NCBI GenBank assembly: GCA_016704535.1 | Contig: JADIZZ010000006.1 | Coordinates: forward strand, 62,001 to 126,000 | DNA: 64,000 bases | Source: Betaproteobacteria bacterium | Lineage (GTDB): Bacteria; Pseudomonadota; Gammaproteobacteria; Burkholderiales; Burkholderiaceae_C | Direction: 5' to 3' | Shown here: piece by piece, positions 50,518-59,913 of the stretch | How positions within the stretch are numbered: the stretch's first letter is position 1 | Layout: every line of letters begins with the position of its first letter | The notes under the pieces: generated by a model | Seen by the model: only the letters and a program-made list of their open reading frames with translations | The model's database searches: none | What the model was told of the DNA's origin: nothing | Translations under genes and position numbers: made by a program

Positions 50518-53358
50518 ATGCCGCGCAACACCCCCGCCCGCACCAGCGTGGCGCAACGCACCAAGACCAGTCGGGCCGCGCTCACCGGCGATGCGGCCAC
50601 GAAGAACAAGCCGTTGGTCGAAGATATCCGGTTACTGGGTCGCATCCTGGGCGACGTCATCCGCGAGCAGGAAGGCACGGCCGCCTTCGAGCTCATCGAA
50701 CGCGTCCGCCAGCTCAGCGTGGCCTACCGCCTGAAGGCCGACGCCAGCGCCGGGCGTGTGCTCGACCGGTTGCTGAAGAACCTCTCGGCCGACCAGACCG
50801 TCACCGTCATCCGCGCATTCAGTTACTTCAGCCACCTGGCCAACATTGCCGAAGACCGCCACCACGTGCGCCGCCGCGCCGTGCACGAACTGGCCGGAGA
50901 CCTGCAGGAAGGCTCGCTGGCGCTGAGCTTCGAGCGCCTGCACCGTGCCGAGCACCGCGCGGCCGACATCGCCGCCACGCTGGCCACGGCCTACATCAGC
51001 CCGGTGCTGACGGCCCACCCCACAGAGGTGCAGCGCAAGAGCATCCTGGACGCCGAGCGCGCGGTGGCCGAACTGCTGGGCGCGCGCGACGATCTGCGCA
51101 CACCCGAGGCGCGCGCCGAGAACGAGGCGCTGATGCGCGCCCGCGTCACGCAGCTGTGGCAGACGCGCATGCTGCGCACCGCCAAGCTGACGGTGGCCGA
51201 CGAGGTGGAGAACGCGCTGAGCTACTACAACACCACCTTCCTGCGCCAGATCCCGCGGCTGTACCGCGACATCGAACGCGCGCTGCCCGGCCACGCCATC
51301 GCGTCCTTCCTGCGCATGGGCCACTGGATAGGCGGCGACCGCGACGGCAACCCCAACGTCACCGCGGCCACGCTGTCGCACGCGCTGCGGCGCCAGGCCG
51401 AAGTGGCGCTGCGCTTCTACCTCACCGAGGTGCACGAGCTGGGCGCCGAACTCTCGATCAGCGGCACGCTCAGCGCGGTATCGGCCGAGATGCTGTCGCT
51501 GGCCGAACGTTCACCCGACCAGAACGTGCACCGCCAGGACGAGCCCTACCGGCGCGCGCTCATCGGCATGTACGCGCGGCTGGCCGCCACGCTGCACCGG
51601 CTGACCGGCACCGAAGCGTTGCGCCACGCCGTGGCGCCGCAGATGCCCTACCCCGACGCCGAGGCGTTCCTCGCCGACCTGCGCACCATCGAGCGCTCGC
51701 TGGCCTCGCACCACGCGCAGGCGCTGGTGGGCCCGCGTCTGGCGCCGCTGATGCGTGCGGTGCAGGTCTTCGGCTTCCACCTCGCCACGCTGGACCTGCG
51801 CCAGAGCAGCGACAAGCACGAAGCGGTGATCGCCGAGCTGCTGCGCGTGGCGCGCATCGAGCCCGACTACGCCGCACTCACCGAACCTGCGCGCCGCCGG
51901 CGCCTGCTGGCGCTGCTGAACGACGCGCGCCCGCTGCGTGTGCACGGTGCCGTGTACAGCGAGCTGACGCTGGACGAACTGGCCATCTTCGAGACCGCGC
52001 GCGAGGCGCTGGCGCGCTACGGGCGTTATGCCATCCGCCACTACATCATCAGCCACACCGAGGAGGTGAGCGACCTGCTGGAAGTGCTGCTGCTGCAGAA
52101 GGAGACCGGCCTGCTCACCGGCACGCTGGACTGCGCACAAGGCCCCGCACGCGCGGCGCTGATCACCGTGCCGCTGTTCGAGACCATCGGCGACCTGCGG
52201 CGCAGCGAACCCACCATGCGCGAGTTCTACGCGCTGCCCGGCGTGCGCACATTGGTGACCGCCAGTGGCGCCGAGCAGGACGTGATGCTGGGCTACAGCG
52301 ACAGCAACAAGGACGGCGGCAGTTTCACCAGCCACTGGGAGCTCTACCGCGCCGAGACGGCGCTGGCGGCGCTGTTCGCCGAGATGGCGGGCGACGGCTT
52401 GCCTCCGATCACGCTGCGCCTCTTCCACGGGCGAGGCGGCACCGTCGGCCGTGGCGGCGGGCCCAGCTACCAGGCCATCCTGGCGCAGCCGCCGGGCACG
52501 GTGAACGGGCAGATCCGGCTCACCGAGCAGGGCGAGGTCATCGCCAGCAAGTACGCCAACCCCGACATCGGCCACCGCAACCTGGAAACACTGGTGGCCG
52601 CCACGCTGGAGGCCACGCTGCTGCACCCGACGAAGAGCGCGCCCAAGGCTTTCCTCGACGCCGCGGCACAGATCAGCGAGGCCAGCTTCCAGGCCTACCG
52701 AACGCTGGTCTACGGCACGCCAGGCTTCACCGACTACTTCTTCGCCGCCACGCCGATCCGCGAGATCGCCGAGCTGAACATCGGCAGCCGCCCGGCCAGC
52801 CGCAAGGCCACACGCGCCATCGAGGACTTGCGCGCCATCCCGTGGTCCTTCAGCTGGGGCCAGTGCCGCATGGCGTTGCCGGGCTGGTGCGGCTTCGGCA
52901 GCGCCATCGAGTCCTTCATCGCCGAAGGCCCACGCGACGAACGCGTGGCGCTGCTGCAGCGCATGCACAAGCAGTGGCCCTTCTTCCGAACGCTGCTGAG
53001 CAACCTGGACATGGTGCTGGCCAAGAGCGACCTGCGCATCGCCGCGCGCTACGTCGAGCTGGTCGACGACAAGAAGCTGGCGCGGCGCATATTCACGCTG
53101 CTGCGTGCCGAATGGCAGCGTGCGCACGATGCCCTGCTGCTGGTCACGGGCCAGACCGAACCGCTGCAGAGCAACGCGGCACTGGCGCGCAGCATCGCCC
53201 ACCGCTTCCCCTACCTCGACCCGCTGAACCACCTGCAGGTGGAACTGATGCGCCGCTACCGCCAGGGCCGCGAAAGCCCTGCGGGGCTGGAGCGGGTGCA
53301 GCGCGGTATCCACCTGTCGATCAACGGCATCGCGGCGGGCTTGCGCAACACCGGCTGA
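50518..53358 (+). CDS. ppc: Phosphoenolpyruvate carboxylase
   Basis: The 946-residue enzyme carboxylates PEP to oxaloacetate, an anaplerotic step. Catalytic signatures are present: VLTAHPTEVQRKSILDAERA with the catalytic His, GGDRDGNPNV, VMLGYSDSNKDGGSFTSHWE and FHGRGGTVGRGGGPSYQAI with the essential Arg/Gly loop. ATG 50518 follows AGGAGCCTGCC. Large open frames in other frames of this gene are shadows. Confidence 0.98.
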   Translation: MPRNTPARTSVAQRTKTSRAALTGDAATKNKPLVEDIRLLGRILGDVIREQEGTAAFELIERVRQLSVAYRLKADASAGRVLDRLLKNLSADQTVTVIRAFSYFSHLANIAEDRHHVRRRAVHELAGDLQEGSLALSFERLHRAEHRAADIAATLATAYISPVLTAHPTEVQRKSILDAERAVAELLGARDDLRTPEARAENEALMRARVTQLWQTRMLRTAKLTVADEVENALSYYNTTFLRQIPRLYRDIERALPGHAIASFLRMGHWIGGDRDGNPNVTAATLSHALRRQAEVALRFYLTEVHELGAELSISGTLSAVSAEMLSLAERSPDQNVHRQDEPYRRALIGMYARLAATLHRLTGTEALRHAVAPQMPYPDAEAFLADLRTIERSLASHHAQALVGPRLAPLMRAVQVFGFHLATLDLRQSSDKHEAVIAELLRVARIEPDYAALTEPARRRRLLALLNDARPLRVHGAVYSELTLDELAIFETAREALARYGRYAIRHYIISHTEEVSDLLEVLLLQKETGLLTGTLDCAQGPARAALITVPLFETIGDLRRSEPTMREFYALPGVRTLVTASGAEQDVMLGYSDSNKDGGSFTSHWELYRAETALAALFAEMAGDGLPPITLRLFHGRGGTVGRGGGPSYQAILAQPPGTVNGQIRLTEQGEVIASKYANPDIGHRNLETLVAATLEATLLHPTKSAPKAFLDAAAQISEASFQAYRTLVYGTPGFTDYFFAATPIREIAELNIGSRPASRKATRAIEDLRAIPWSFSWGQCRMALPGWCGFGSAIESFIAEGPRDERVALLQRMHKQWPFFRTLLSNLDMVLAKSDLRIAARYVELVDDKKLARRIFTLLRAEWQRAHDALLLVTGQTEPLQSNAALARSIAHRFPYLDPLNHLQVELMRRYRQGRESPAGLERVQRGIHLSINGIAAGLRNTG

Positions 53359-53374
53359 CGGCGTGGCCGACTGC

Positions 53375-54583
53375 TCAGCGCGACCCTGACGCCGCCGACG
53401 CGGTGCGCTGGGCGGCTTGCGCACGCAGCGCTCCGAGTTCACCCAGCCGCGCACGCTGCTCGACCCAGGCCCGCGTGCGCGCCACGCCCGCGCACGAAAG
53501 GGGTTGCTCGCGGTCGAAGAGCTCGTCGGGCGGCGCCAGCAGTGTGTCCAGCGCCTTGCGGCGCGTGGCAGCTTCGGCCTTGCCCAGGTAGCTGCGTTCG
53601 GCCAGCCGCAGCCCCAGCCGCACGCCGACGAAACCGTCGCTGCGTTCGACCAGTGTGCGTGCGACGGCGGCGCAGGCCTGCATGCGTTCGCTGCCGGGCG
53701 CCAGCGGCTCGCGGCAGTGGTCGAACACGGCATTGAACGCAGGCATGGCCATCGCCGCCTCGACGCCGATGACGTCGATCCAGAGCGCCGGCTGCAGGTA
53801 GCTCGCGACACCGGCGGGCATGGCCTCGAGCACGGCCTGCGACAGCGCGTGTTCATGGCGGTCGAAGCGTGTCGCGGCGGCCATGCGGGTGATCAGTTCC
53901 CCGCGCCGTTGCGGTTGCCGCGCCAGCAGGTCCACCCACGGCGCCAGGTTCTGCGGTTCGACCTGCGTCCAGCGCTCAGCCATCTCCAGGCAACTGGCAC
54001 CGAGGTCACAGCGCTGCAGCGCCCACATCGCCACCACGGGATCGTCGGAGGCGCGCGCCAGTTCGGGCAGGGCTAGCGCCTGCGGCCAGCCCGTGGCATC
54101 GCTGCCGCGCAGCATCAGCGCGGCGGCGCGCCAGCGTGGCGGGCCGGCGTCGAGTGCCGTTGCCAGCGCGGCGTAGGCCTGGACCCATGCGTCGCGGCCG
54201 AGATGGGGCGGCAACGCGGCCAGCGCCTGTTCGGGGCCGGGCTGCGCAACGGCCCCGCTTGGCACCGGCATGCGGCCGACGCCACACAGGTCCCACACCG
54301 GCGCGCCAGCTTTGGCGCGGGACGGCGCTTCTGCCTGGGCCTGATTTGCAGCGGGCAGTGAAGTGGCGAGCGCAAGAGCGCCCGAGGGCGCGGCCTCGGG
54401 CGGCAGGCGGTCCACGGTCGGTGCCGCCCCAGGCTGCGGCCGCGAGGCCACCGCTGCCGGCCCACCGGGCGCCACGTCGGGCTCGGGCGCCAGTCGCCCG
54501 GTCTCGGCCGACCACAGCCATGCGCCCAGGGCCAACAGCGCCGCCACTGCGGCCACCCGGCCCGCGGCGGGCCAAGGCCTCAT
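53375..54583 (-). CDS. Hypothetical membrane-anchored protein
   Basis: The 402-residue protein from ATG 54583 has an N-terminal membrane helix (VAAVAALLALGAWLWS, about residues 10-26), a Pro/Ala-rich linker to about residue 95, and a helical C-terminal domain with several Cys (LCGVGRM, RCDLGASCLEM, DHCREP, QACAAVART). I know no family. Its start overlaps the stop of the AlgR-like regulator (ATGA), so it is translationally coupled to the two-component genes and could be a membrane effector or accessory protein of that system; that is inference. Confidence 0.65.
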   Translation of the reverse strand: MRPWPAAGRVAAVAALLALGAWLWSAETGRLAPEPDVAPGGPAAVASRPQPGAAPTVDRLPPEAAPSGALALATSLPAANQAQAEAPSRAKAGAPVWDLCGVGRMPVPSGAVAQPGPEQALAALPPHLGRDAWVQAYAALATALDAGPPRWRAAALMLRGSDATGWPQALALPELARASDDPVVAMWALQRCDLGASCLEMAERWTQVEPQNLAPWVDLLARQPQRRGELITRMAAATRFDRHEHALSQAVLEAMPAGVASYLQPALWIDVIGVEAAMAMPAFNAVFDHCREPLAPGSERMQACAAVARTLVERSDGFVGVRLGLRLAERSYLGKAEAATRRKALDTLLAPPDELFDREQPLSCAGVARTRAWVEQRARLGELGALRAQAAQRTASAASGSR

Positions 54584-55353
54584 CGCTGCGCGGCCAGCGC
54601 CGCGCGCACCGCCGCCACCTGGCGCCGCGACACCGCCAGCCATTCGTCCAGCGGCGCCACGCGCACGGCCCAGCCGTCGCCGCCATCGTCACCGGTATCG
54701 GCCGCATCGCGCAGCGCCAGTTCGCGTATCGCATGGCGCGCCACCAGCGCGTTGCGGTGGATGCGGATGAGGTCGCCGCCCAGGCCGGCCAGGCGCTGCT
54801 CCAGTTCCGACAGTGATTCGTCTAGCACGTACTCGTGCAGCGGCGTGCGCAGCGTGACGTACTTCTGCCCCGCCTTCAGCACCAGCACCTCGGGCAGCGG
54901 CAGGCGCAGCGTGCGGCCGCGGTCGCTGACCACGAGCGCCGGCGCGTCCAGCAGTGCCGCCTGCATCGTCGACACCGGTTGCAGGCGCTGGCGCACACGC
55001 TGCATCGCAGCACGCAGGCGCTCGCTGCGCACGGGCTTGGTGAGGTAGTCCACCGCTTCCAGCTCGAAGGCCTTCAGCGCGTGCTCAGCATGCGCGCTGA
55101 CGAAGATCACCGCCGGCGGCTGCGGCATCGCCTTCAGCCGCGCCGCGAGGTGCAAGCCTTCATGCGGCGTCAGGCCGGGCATGCGGATGTCCAGCAGCAC
55201 GGCGTCCACCGGCGTGGCGTTCAGCAGGGCCAGTGTCTCGTGCGCGTCGCCCGCTTCGCCGACGATGTTGATGTCGAGCTCGGGCAGGCCCAGCAGAAGC
55301 GAGCGCAGTCGCAGGCGCGCCAGCGGCTCGTCGTCGACGATGAGGACGTTCAT
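54580..55353 (-). CDS. LytTR-type response regulator, AlgR-like
   Basis: The 257-residue regulator has a receiver domain (MNVLIVDDEPLARLRLRSLL; phosphoacceptor Asp in VDAVLLDIRMPG near residue 55; conserved Lys in YLTKPVRSERLRAAMQ) and a C-terminal LytTR DNA-binding domain (YVTLRTPLHEYVLDESLSEL, LIRIHRNALVARHAI). It pairs with the AlgZ-like kinase upstream, from which it is separated by a 680-base repeat island instead of the usual close spacing. Confidence 0.93.
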   Translation of the reverse strand: MNVLIVDDEPLARLRLRSLLLGLPELDINIVGEAGDAHETLALLNATPVDAVLLDIRMPGLTPHEGLHLAARLKAMPQPPAVIFVSAHAEHALKAFELEAVDYLTKPVRSERLRAAMQRVRQRLQPVSTMQAALLDAPALVVSDRGRTLRLPLPEVLVLKAGQKYVTLRTPLHEYVLDESLSELEQRLAGLGGDLIRIHRNALVARHAIRELALRDAADTGDDGGDGWAVRVAPLDEWLAVSRRQVAAVRAALAAQR

Positions 55354-56033
55354 GTCGGTGGCTCCGGCGTGTTCGCTGCGGCGGCTTGCGGCCCTTTGCC
55401 GACGTTCAGCGTCCGTTTTCGCGCGTTGCGTGTGGTGGCGGCAAAGGGCTGTCCGGGCGGGGCGCAGCGTGCGACTGAAGCGGTCGGCGCTGCGCGCCGA
55501 CTACCCCTGCGGTGCTCGGGTCCATGGCCGGGGCGCATAACTCGCTGCGCTCACTTCGTTCGCTACGCTCAGACAGGATGCGCCAGAAGTGTCCACGAGG
55601 CGCGCTGGGCGCGCGCGGGCCATGAACCCTGCGCTCCGCAGCGCTTCACACGCACGCCGCGCCCCGCCCGACAGCCCTTTGCAGGAACCAGAGCGGGCAC
55701 TCGGCGATCGCCTCCTTCGGGGCTTGAGCGGCAGGCGGTGCCCGGCGGCGTCGCCGTGTGTGGCGCCGAGCAGCGCAGTCTTGAGGGCGGCGGCGCGCAG
55801 CGCGCTTCGTGAACTGACTTGCCGCATCCTGTCTGAGCGTAGCGAACGAAGTGAGCGCAGCGAGTTATGCGGCACGCCCTCAAGGCGAGCAGCGCAGGGC
55901 AGCCTGAGCGAAGCGAAGGCCGCCACAGTCGGCGATGTCGTCGGGCACCGCCTGCCGCGACCGGCACAAGTCGTCGAGCGCAGAGAGCAGACACCCACCA
56001 ACGTCAGCACCGGGCCGTAAGCAGACGCCACGC
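55354..56033. repeat. Palindromic repeat island between regulator and kinase genes
   Basis: No gene is supported here. A 48-base segment at 55535-55582 recurs perfectly in inverted orientation at 55823-55870. Inside and around it, CCGGGCGGGGCG (near 55458) has a diverged inverted partner CGCGCCCCGCCCG near 55660. Landmarks CGGCTTGCGGCCCTT and GAGCAGCGCAGTCTTGA also occur, in slightly changed form, in the block at 7.7-8.1 kb. Large hairpins could form if transcribed. Confidence 0.75.
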
Positions 56034-57194
56034 TCACGGCAAAGGCAGCACGATGCGCGCGTGGAACTGGTCGGCTGCGCCACCCACGCCCGGCTCGCGC
56101 CACACGTCGCACTGCGCACCCACGTCGTGCAGCAACCGCAGCCGCTCTCGCACGTTGTGCAGCGCCATGCCGTGGCCAGGCTGGCCCGGGACGCTCGCCA
56201 GCGTGTTGCTCACCGTCACCACCGCCTGGCCGCGCTGCACGACGGCGGTCACGCGCACCTGGCCACCGCGCGTAGCGGGCTCGATGCCGTGGCGCACGGC
56301 GTTTTCGACCAGCGGCTGCAGCACCAGCGGTGGCACGCGCGCGGCGTGCACACGGGGGTCGATATCCCACTGCACTTGCAGGCGGGGACCGAAGCGCACC
56401 TGCTCGATGGCCAGGTAATGGCGCGCCAGCGCCACCTCTTCTTCCAGCGACACCGAGGCCCCCACCTCCGCCAGCGCGACACGGAAGAGCTCGGCCAGAT
56501 CTTCCAGCACGGCCTCGGCGCGCGCCGGGTCGACACGCACCAGCGCCAGCGCCGTGTTCAGCGCATTGAAGAGGAAGTGCGGGCGGATGCGCGACTGCAG
56601 TTCGGCCAGCCGCGCACTGGCATTGGCCGGATGCCAGATGCGCGCCCGCAGGTCGAGCCAGGCCCACAGCAGCGCGGCGAAACCGACGCCTGCCAAGGCC
56701 ACGGCCGCCAGGGTCAGCGCATGACCTTCAGCGGCCAGCCCTGCCCATGCCAGCGGCGCCCATGCCAGCAGCCCGGCCACGCCGCCCAGGGCCAGCACCA
56801 CGGCAGCACGGGCCGCGGCGGTCAGGGCGCGCAGCGGCCGCTGCAGCGCACACAACACCACCAGCCACAAGAGCGTGCCCGCCACGCCACCGAAGGCGAA
56901 CACCGCCTGGCGCGCGCCCCAGACCGGCAGCGTATCGGCACCGCCCAGCGCGGTGATGGCCAGCACCGCCTGCACCAGCAGCACGGCACGCAGCGCCAAC
57001 GCCGGGTGGCACACATCGAAGCTGGCAGCGGCCTGCGCGCTCATCCGGCCGCGCTCGTCCGCCAGCGGGTCGAAGCGCGTGCTGGCAAAACCGGTGGTGG
57101 GTATGTCCGAGGGGCGCACGCTCTCGGGCCACAGGCTCGCGGGCCTGTCGGCGGTGGATGTGAAGTCGGACTCGTTCGGTGCCGGTTGGCTCAT
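56034..57194 (-). CDS. Sensor histidine kinase, AlgZ/LytS-like
   Basis: The product has about four transmembrane helices (residues 65-185), then the His_kinase (PF06580-type) domain with the phosphoacceptor in AELQSRIRPHFLFNALNTAL, LVENAVRHGIEPATRGGQVR and a C-terminal GHGMALHNVRERLRL ATP-binding box. It is the probable partner of the AlgR-like regulator. ATG 57194 (MSQPAPNESDF) is a reasonable start; the frame extends upstream across the argH start and would overlap it. It is divergent from argH. Confidence 0.9.
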   Translation of the reverse strand: MSQPAPNESDFTSTADRPASLWPESVRPSDIPTTGFASTRFDPLADERGRMSAQAAASFDVCHPALALRAVLLVQAVLAITALGGADTLPVWGARQAVFAFGGVAGTLLWLVVLCALQRPLRALTAAARAAVVLALGGVAGLLAWAPLAWAGLAAEGHALTLAAVALAGVGFAALLWAWLDLRARIWHPANASARLAELQSRIRPHFLFNALNTALALVRVDPARAEAVLEDLAELFRVALAEVGASVSLEEEVALARHYLAIEQVRFGPRLQVQWDIDPRVHAARVPPLVLQPLVENAVRHGIEPATRGGQVRVTAVVQRGQAVVTVSNTLASVPGQPGHGMALHNVRERLRLLHDVGAQCDVWREPGVGGAADQFHARIVLPLP

Positions 57195-57264
57195 CGGAGG
57201 CTGCGGCCTGGGGGTGCCCGGATAATACGGAGCTTCGCTTCCCGCCCACGCCCACTGCGGCGCA

Positions 57265-58683
57265 ATGCGCATGTCCGACGACCGCTCCTCCGACCCCTTG
57301 GCGAACAAGCACCAGGCCTGGTCTGCCCTCTTCAGCGAACCGATGAGCGAGCTGGTGCAGCGCTACACCGCCAGCGTCGGCTTCGACCAGCGCCTGTGGC
57401 GCGCCGACATCGAAGGCAGCCTGGCGCACGCCGAGATGCTGGCCGCGCAAGGCGTCATCGCCGCGCAGGACCTGGCCGACATCCAGCGCGGCATGGTGCA
57501 GATCGCCGAGGAGATCGAGACCGGGCGCTTCGAATGGAAGCTGGCGCTGGAAGACGTGCACCTGAACATCGAGGCGCGGCTGACGGCGCTGGTCGGTGAC
57601 GCCGGCAAACGCCTGCACACCGGCCGCAGCCGAAACGACCAGGTGGCCACCGACGTGCGCCTGTGGCTGCGCGGCGAGATCGACAAGCTGAACCTGCTGC
57701 TTAAGGCCATGCAGCAGGCGCTGGTGGCCGTGGCCGCCGAGCACGCCGACACCGTGATGCCGGGCTACACGCACATGCAGGTGGCACAGCCCGTGAGCTT
57801 TGCACACCATCTGCTGGCCTACGTCGAGATGTTTGCACGCGACGCGGAACGCCTGGCCGACGTGAGGAAGCGCGTGAACCAGCTGCCGCTCGGCGCGGCC
57901 GCACTGGCCGGCACCAGCTACCCGCTGGACCGCGAGCGCGTGGCCAAGACCTTGGGCTTCGACGGCGTGTGCCAGAACAGCCTGGACGCCGTGAGCGACC
58001 GCGACTTTGCGCTCGAGTTCAGCAGCTTCGCGGCCATCACCATGGTGCACGTCTCGCGCCTCAGCGAAGAGATCGTGCTGTGGATGAGCCAGAACTTCGG
58101 CTTCATCGACCTGGCCGACCGCTATTGCACCGGCAGTTCCATCATGCCGCAGAAGCGCAACCCCGACGTGGCCGAACTGGCGCGCGGCAAGAGCGGCCGC
58201 GTGGTGGGCCACCTGATGGCGCTGCTGACGCTGATGAAGGGCCAGCCGCTGACCTACAACAAGGACAACCAGGAAGACAAGGAGCCGCTCTTCGACACCG
58301 TCGACACGCTGGCCGACACGCTGCGCATCATGGCCGAGATGGTGGGCGGCATGCGCGTCAAGAAGGACGCGATGGAGCGCGCGGCACTGAAGGGCTACGC
58401 CACCGCGACGGATCTCGCCGACTACCTGGTGAAGAAGGGCCTGCCCTTCCGCGACGCGCACGAGGCCGTGGCGCATGCCGTGAAGGTGGCGCTGCAGCAG
58501 GGTGCCGACCTGGCCGAACTGCCGCTGGCCACGCTGCAAGGCTTCAACCCCGCGATCGGCGAAGACGTGTTCGAGGTGCTGACGCTGCGCGGCTCGCTGG
58601 CCGCGCGCAACGTGCTGGGCGGCACCGCGCCGGCGCAGGTGCTGGCGCAGGTGGCGCGGCACCGGGCACGGCTCACGGGCTGA
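57265..58683 (+). CDS. argH: Argininosuccinate lyase
   Basis: The 472-residue enzyme cleaves argininosuccinate to arginine and fumarate. Motifs: HTGRSRNDQVATDVRLWLRG, MPGYTHMQVAQPVSFAHHLL, and the signature GSSIMPQKRNPDVAELARGK with the mobile-loop catalytic Ser. ATG 57265 or ATG 57271 may be used. A terminator-like hairpin follows. The arrangement argH with AlgZ/AlgR and hemC nearby is common in the beta- and gamma-proteobacteria. Confidence 0.97.
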   Translation: MRMSDDRSSDPLANKHQAWSALFSEPMSELVQRYTASVGFDQRLWRADIEGSLAHAEMLAAQGVIAAQDLADIQRGMVQIAEEIETGRFEWKLALEDVHLNIEARLTALVGDAGKRLHTGRSRNDQVATDVRLWLRGEIDKLNLLLKAMQQALVAVAAEHADTVMPGYTHMQVAQPVSFAHHLLAYVEMFARDAERLADVRKRVNQLPLGAAALAGTSYPLDRERVAKTLGFDGVCQNSLDAVSDRDFALEFSSFAAITMVHVSRLSEEIVLWMSQNFGFIDLADRYCTGSSIMPQKRNPDVAELARGKSGRVVGHLMALLTLMKGQPLTYNKDNQEDKEPLFDTVDTLADTLRIMAEMVGGMRVKKDAMERAALKGYATATDLADYLVKKGLPFRDAHEAVAHAVKVALQQGADLAELPLATLQGFNPAIGEDVFEVLTLRGSLAARNVLGGTAPAQVLAQVARHRARLTG

Positions 58684-58695
58684 ACTTCAGCCCGC

Positions 58696-58722
58696 CGCGG
58701 GCGGTGCGTAGCGCCGCCCGCG
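58696..58722 (+). terminator. Terminator-like hairpin after argH
   Basis: CGCGGGCGG and CCGCCCGCG form a nine-base-pair stem followed by TTTCAG. It sits between convergent argH and the DUF5666 gene and could serve argH; the T run is short. Confidence 0.5.
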
Positions 58723-58724
58723 TT

Positions 58725-59912
58725 TCAGCGGAACCGGATGCGCGTGGCGTCGACACTGCGGCGGTCGGCAGACAGCACGCCGCGCACCTCGACACGCCGG
58801 CCGGAGATGATCTGCGCGGCCGTGCCATCTTCGTAGCGCAGGTCGGGGCGGCCGGTATTCACGGTCACACCGCGCAGCACGAAGCTGGCGCCACCGGCGT
58901 TCACCGAGGTGATGAGCCCGTCGAGCTCGAAGCCGCGTCCGACCACGTCGTCGTCGCTCTTGATCTCCACGCGCGTGGCACGAAGCACGCCGTTGCGCAG
59001 ACTGCCCTCGACCTCGACACGCACCCCCACGCCCAGACCGGCGCCGGGCACCAGGCCGCTGGCATCGACCGCGCGGCCGTTGACACTGAAGGCCGCCGGT
59101 GAGGTGTAGGCCGAGATCAGGCCCTCGATCTTCACCCCGTCGGCGTCGGCCAGCGGCCGCAGCGCGGTACCGAAGGAGCGGATCACCCATCGCGGCGTGG
59201 GCAGCAGATCGGCCTCCAGGCGCAGGCGCACGAACTGGCCCACGGCCAGTGCCGCGGGCACGCCGCTGGCCCCGGCATAGCTGTAGCTGACACCGCCCAC
59301 ACGCAGGGTCTGCGCCGCGGTGTTCACTTCGTGCGCAGGGCCGCGCAGGCGCAGGCCGCGGGCCAGTGACGCGGATTCCACGCGCGTGGCCCGGTAGCGC
59401 TGCTGCGCGCTGTCGAACACGGCGTAGACCTCGACCATGTCGCCGGGCCGCAAGCCCGCCAGGCCACCGACCAGGCCCTGGTCGAACACCGTGGTGGCAT
59501 CCACCGTGACACGCTGGCCCAGCAACGTGAAGCTGCCACCTGCCACGTCCACCACACCCACCAGGCCCGAGAGCTCGCTCTCGAAGCGGATGCGGCTGGC
59601 CGTGGCGCTGGCGCCCGCGCTGCCGTTGGTAATGGCCGAGCTGTCGATCTCCACCGTCATGCCCAGGCGCAGGTCGTCGCGGCTGCGGCGGGTGCCGTCG
59701 AGATCCTCGACCTCGGCCGTGCTGTCGTCGAAGCGCACGCCGCCGACGATGACCGAGCCGAAGCCGGTGATCGGCCCGGTCGCGAAGCTGCCCGTGCCAC
59801 CGCTGCCCACGCCGCCACCGCAGCCGGCGACGATGGCCGCCGCAGTGAACAGAGCCAGGCTGGTGCTGAGCAGGCCGCGCAGGGCCGCGCTGGACGTGAC
59901 GCTGATGTTCAT
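58725..59912 (-). CDS. DUF5666 lipoprotein (copy 1)
   Basis: The 395-residue protein has a lipoprotein signal (AAAIVAGCGGG, Cys about residue 31) and a series of DUF5666 beta domains: ATGPITGFGSVIVGGVRFDD, LRLGMTVEI, then repeated units ending in forms such as VEVRGVLSADRRSVDATRIR. It should sit in the outer membrane or periplasm. Function is unknown. ATG 59912 lies one base after the DUF6502 gene stop (TGAGATG), so the two are coupled. A related DUF5666 gene lies on the other side of DUF6502. Confidence 0.85.
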   Translation of the reverse strand: MNISVTSSAALRGLLSTSLALFTAAAIVAGCGGGVGSGGTGSFATGPITGFGSVIVGGVRFDDSTAEVEDLDGTRRSRDDLRLGMTVEIDSSAITNGSAGASATASRIRFESELSGLVGVVDVAGGSFTLLGQRVTVDATTVFDQGLVGGLAGLRPGDMVEVYAVFDSAQQRYRATRVESASLARGLRLRGPAHEVNTAAQTLRVGGVSYSYAGASGVPAALAVGQFVRLRLEADLLPTPRWVIRSFGTALRPLADADGVKIEGLISAYTSPAAFSVNGRAVDASGLVPGAGLGVGVRVEVEGSLRNGVLRATRVEIKSDDDVVGRGFELDGLITSVNAGGASFVLRGVTVNTGRPDLRYEDGTAAQIISGRRVEVRGVLSADRRSVDATRIRFR

Positions 59913-59913
59913 C

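Noticed and set aside
50439..53591. 1050-codon open frame overlapping ppc in another frame
   Set aside because: Arg/Pro/His-rich alternate frame of ppc with no motif.
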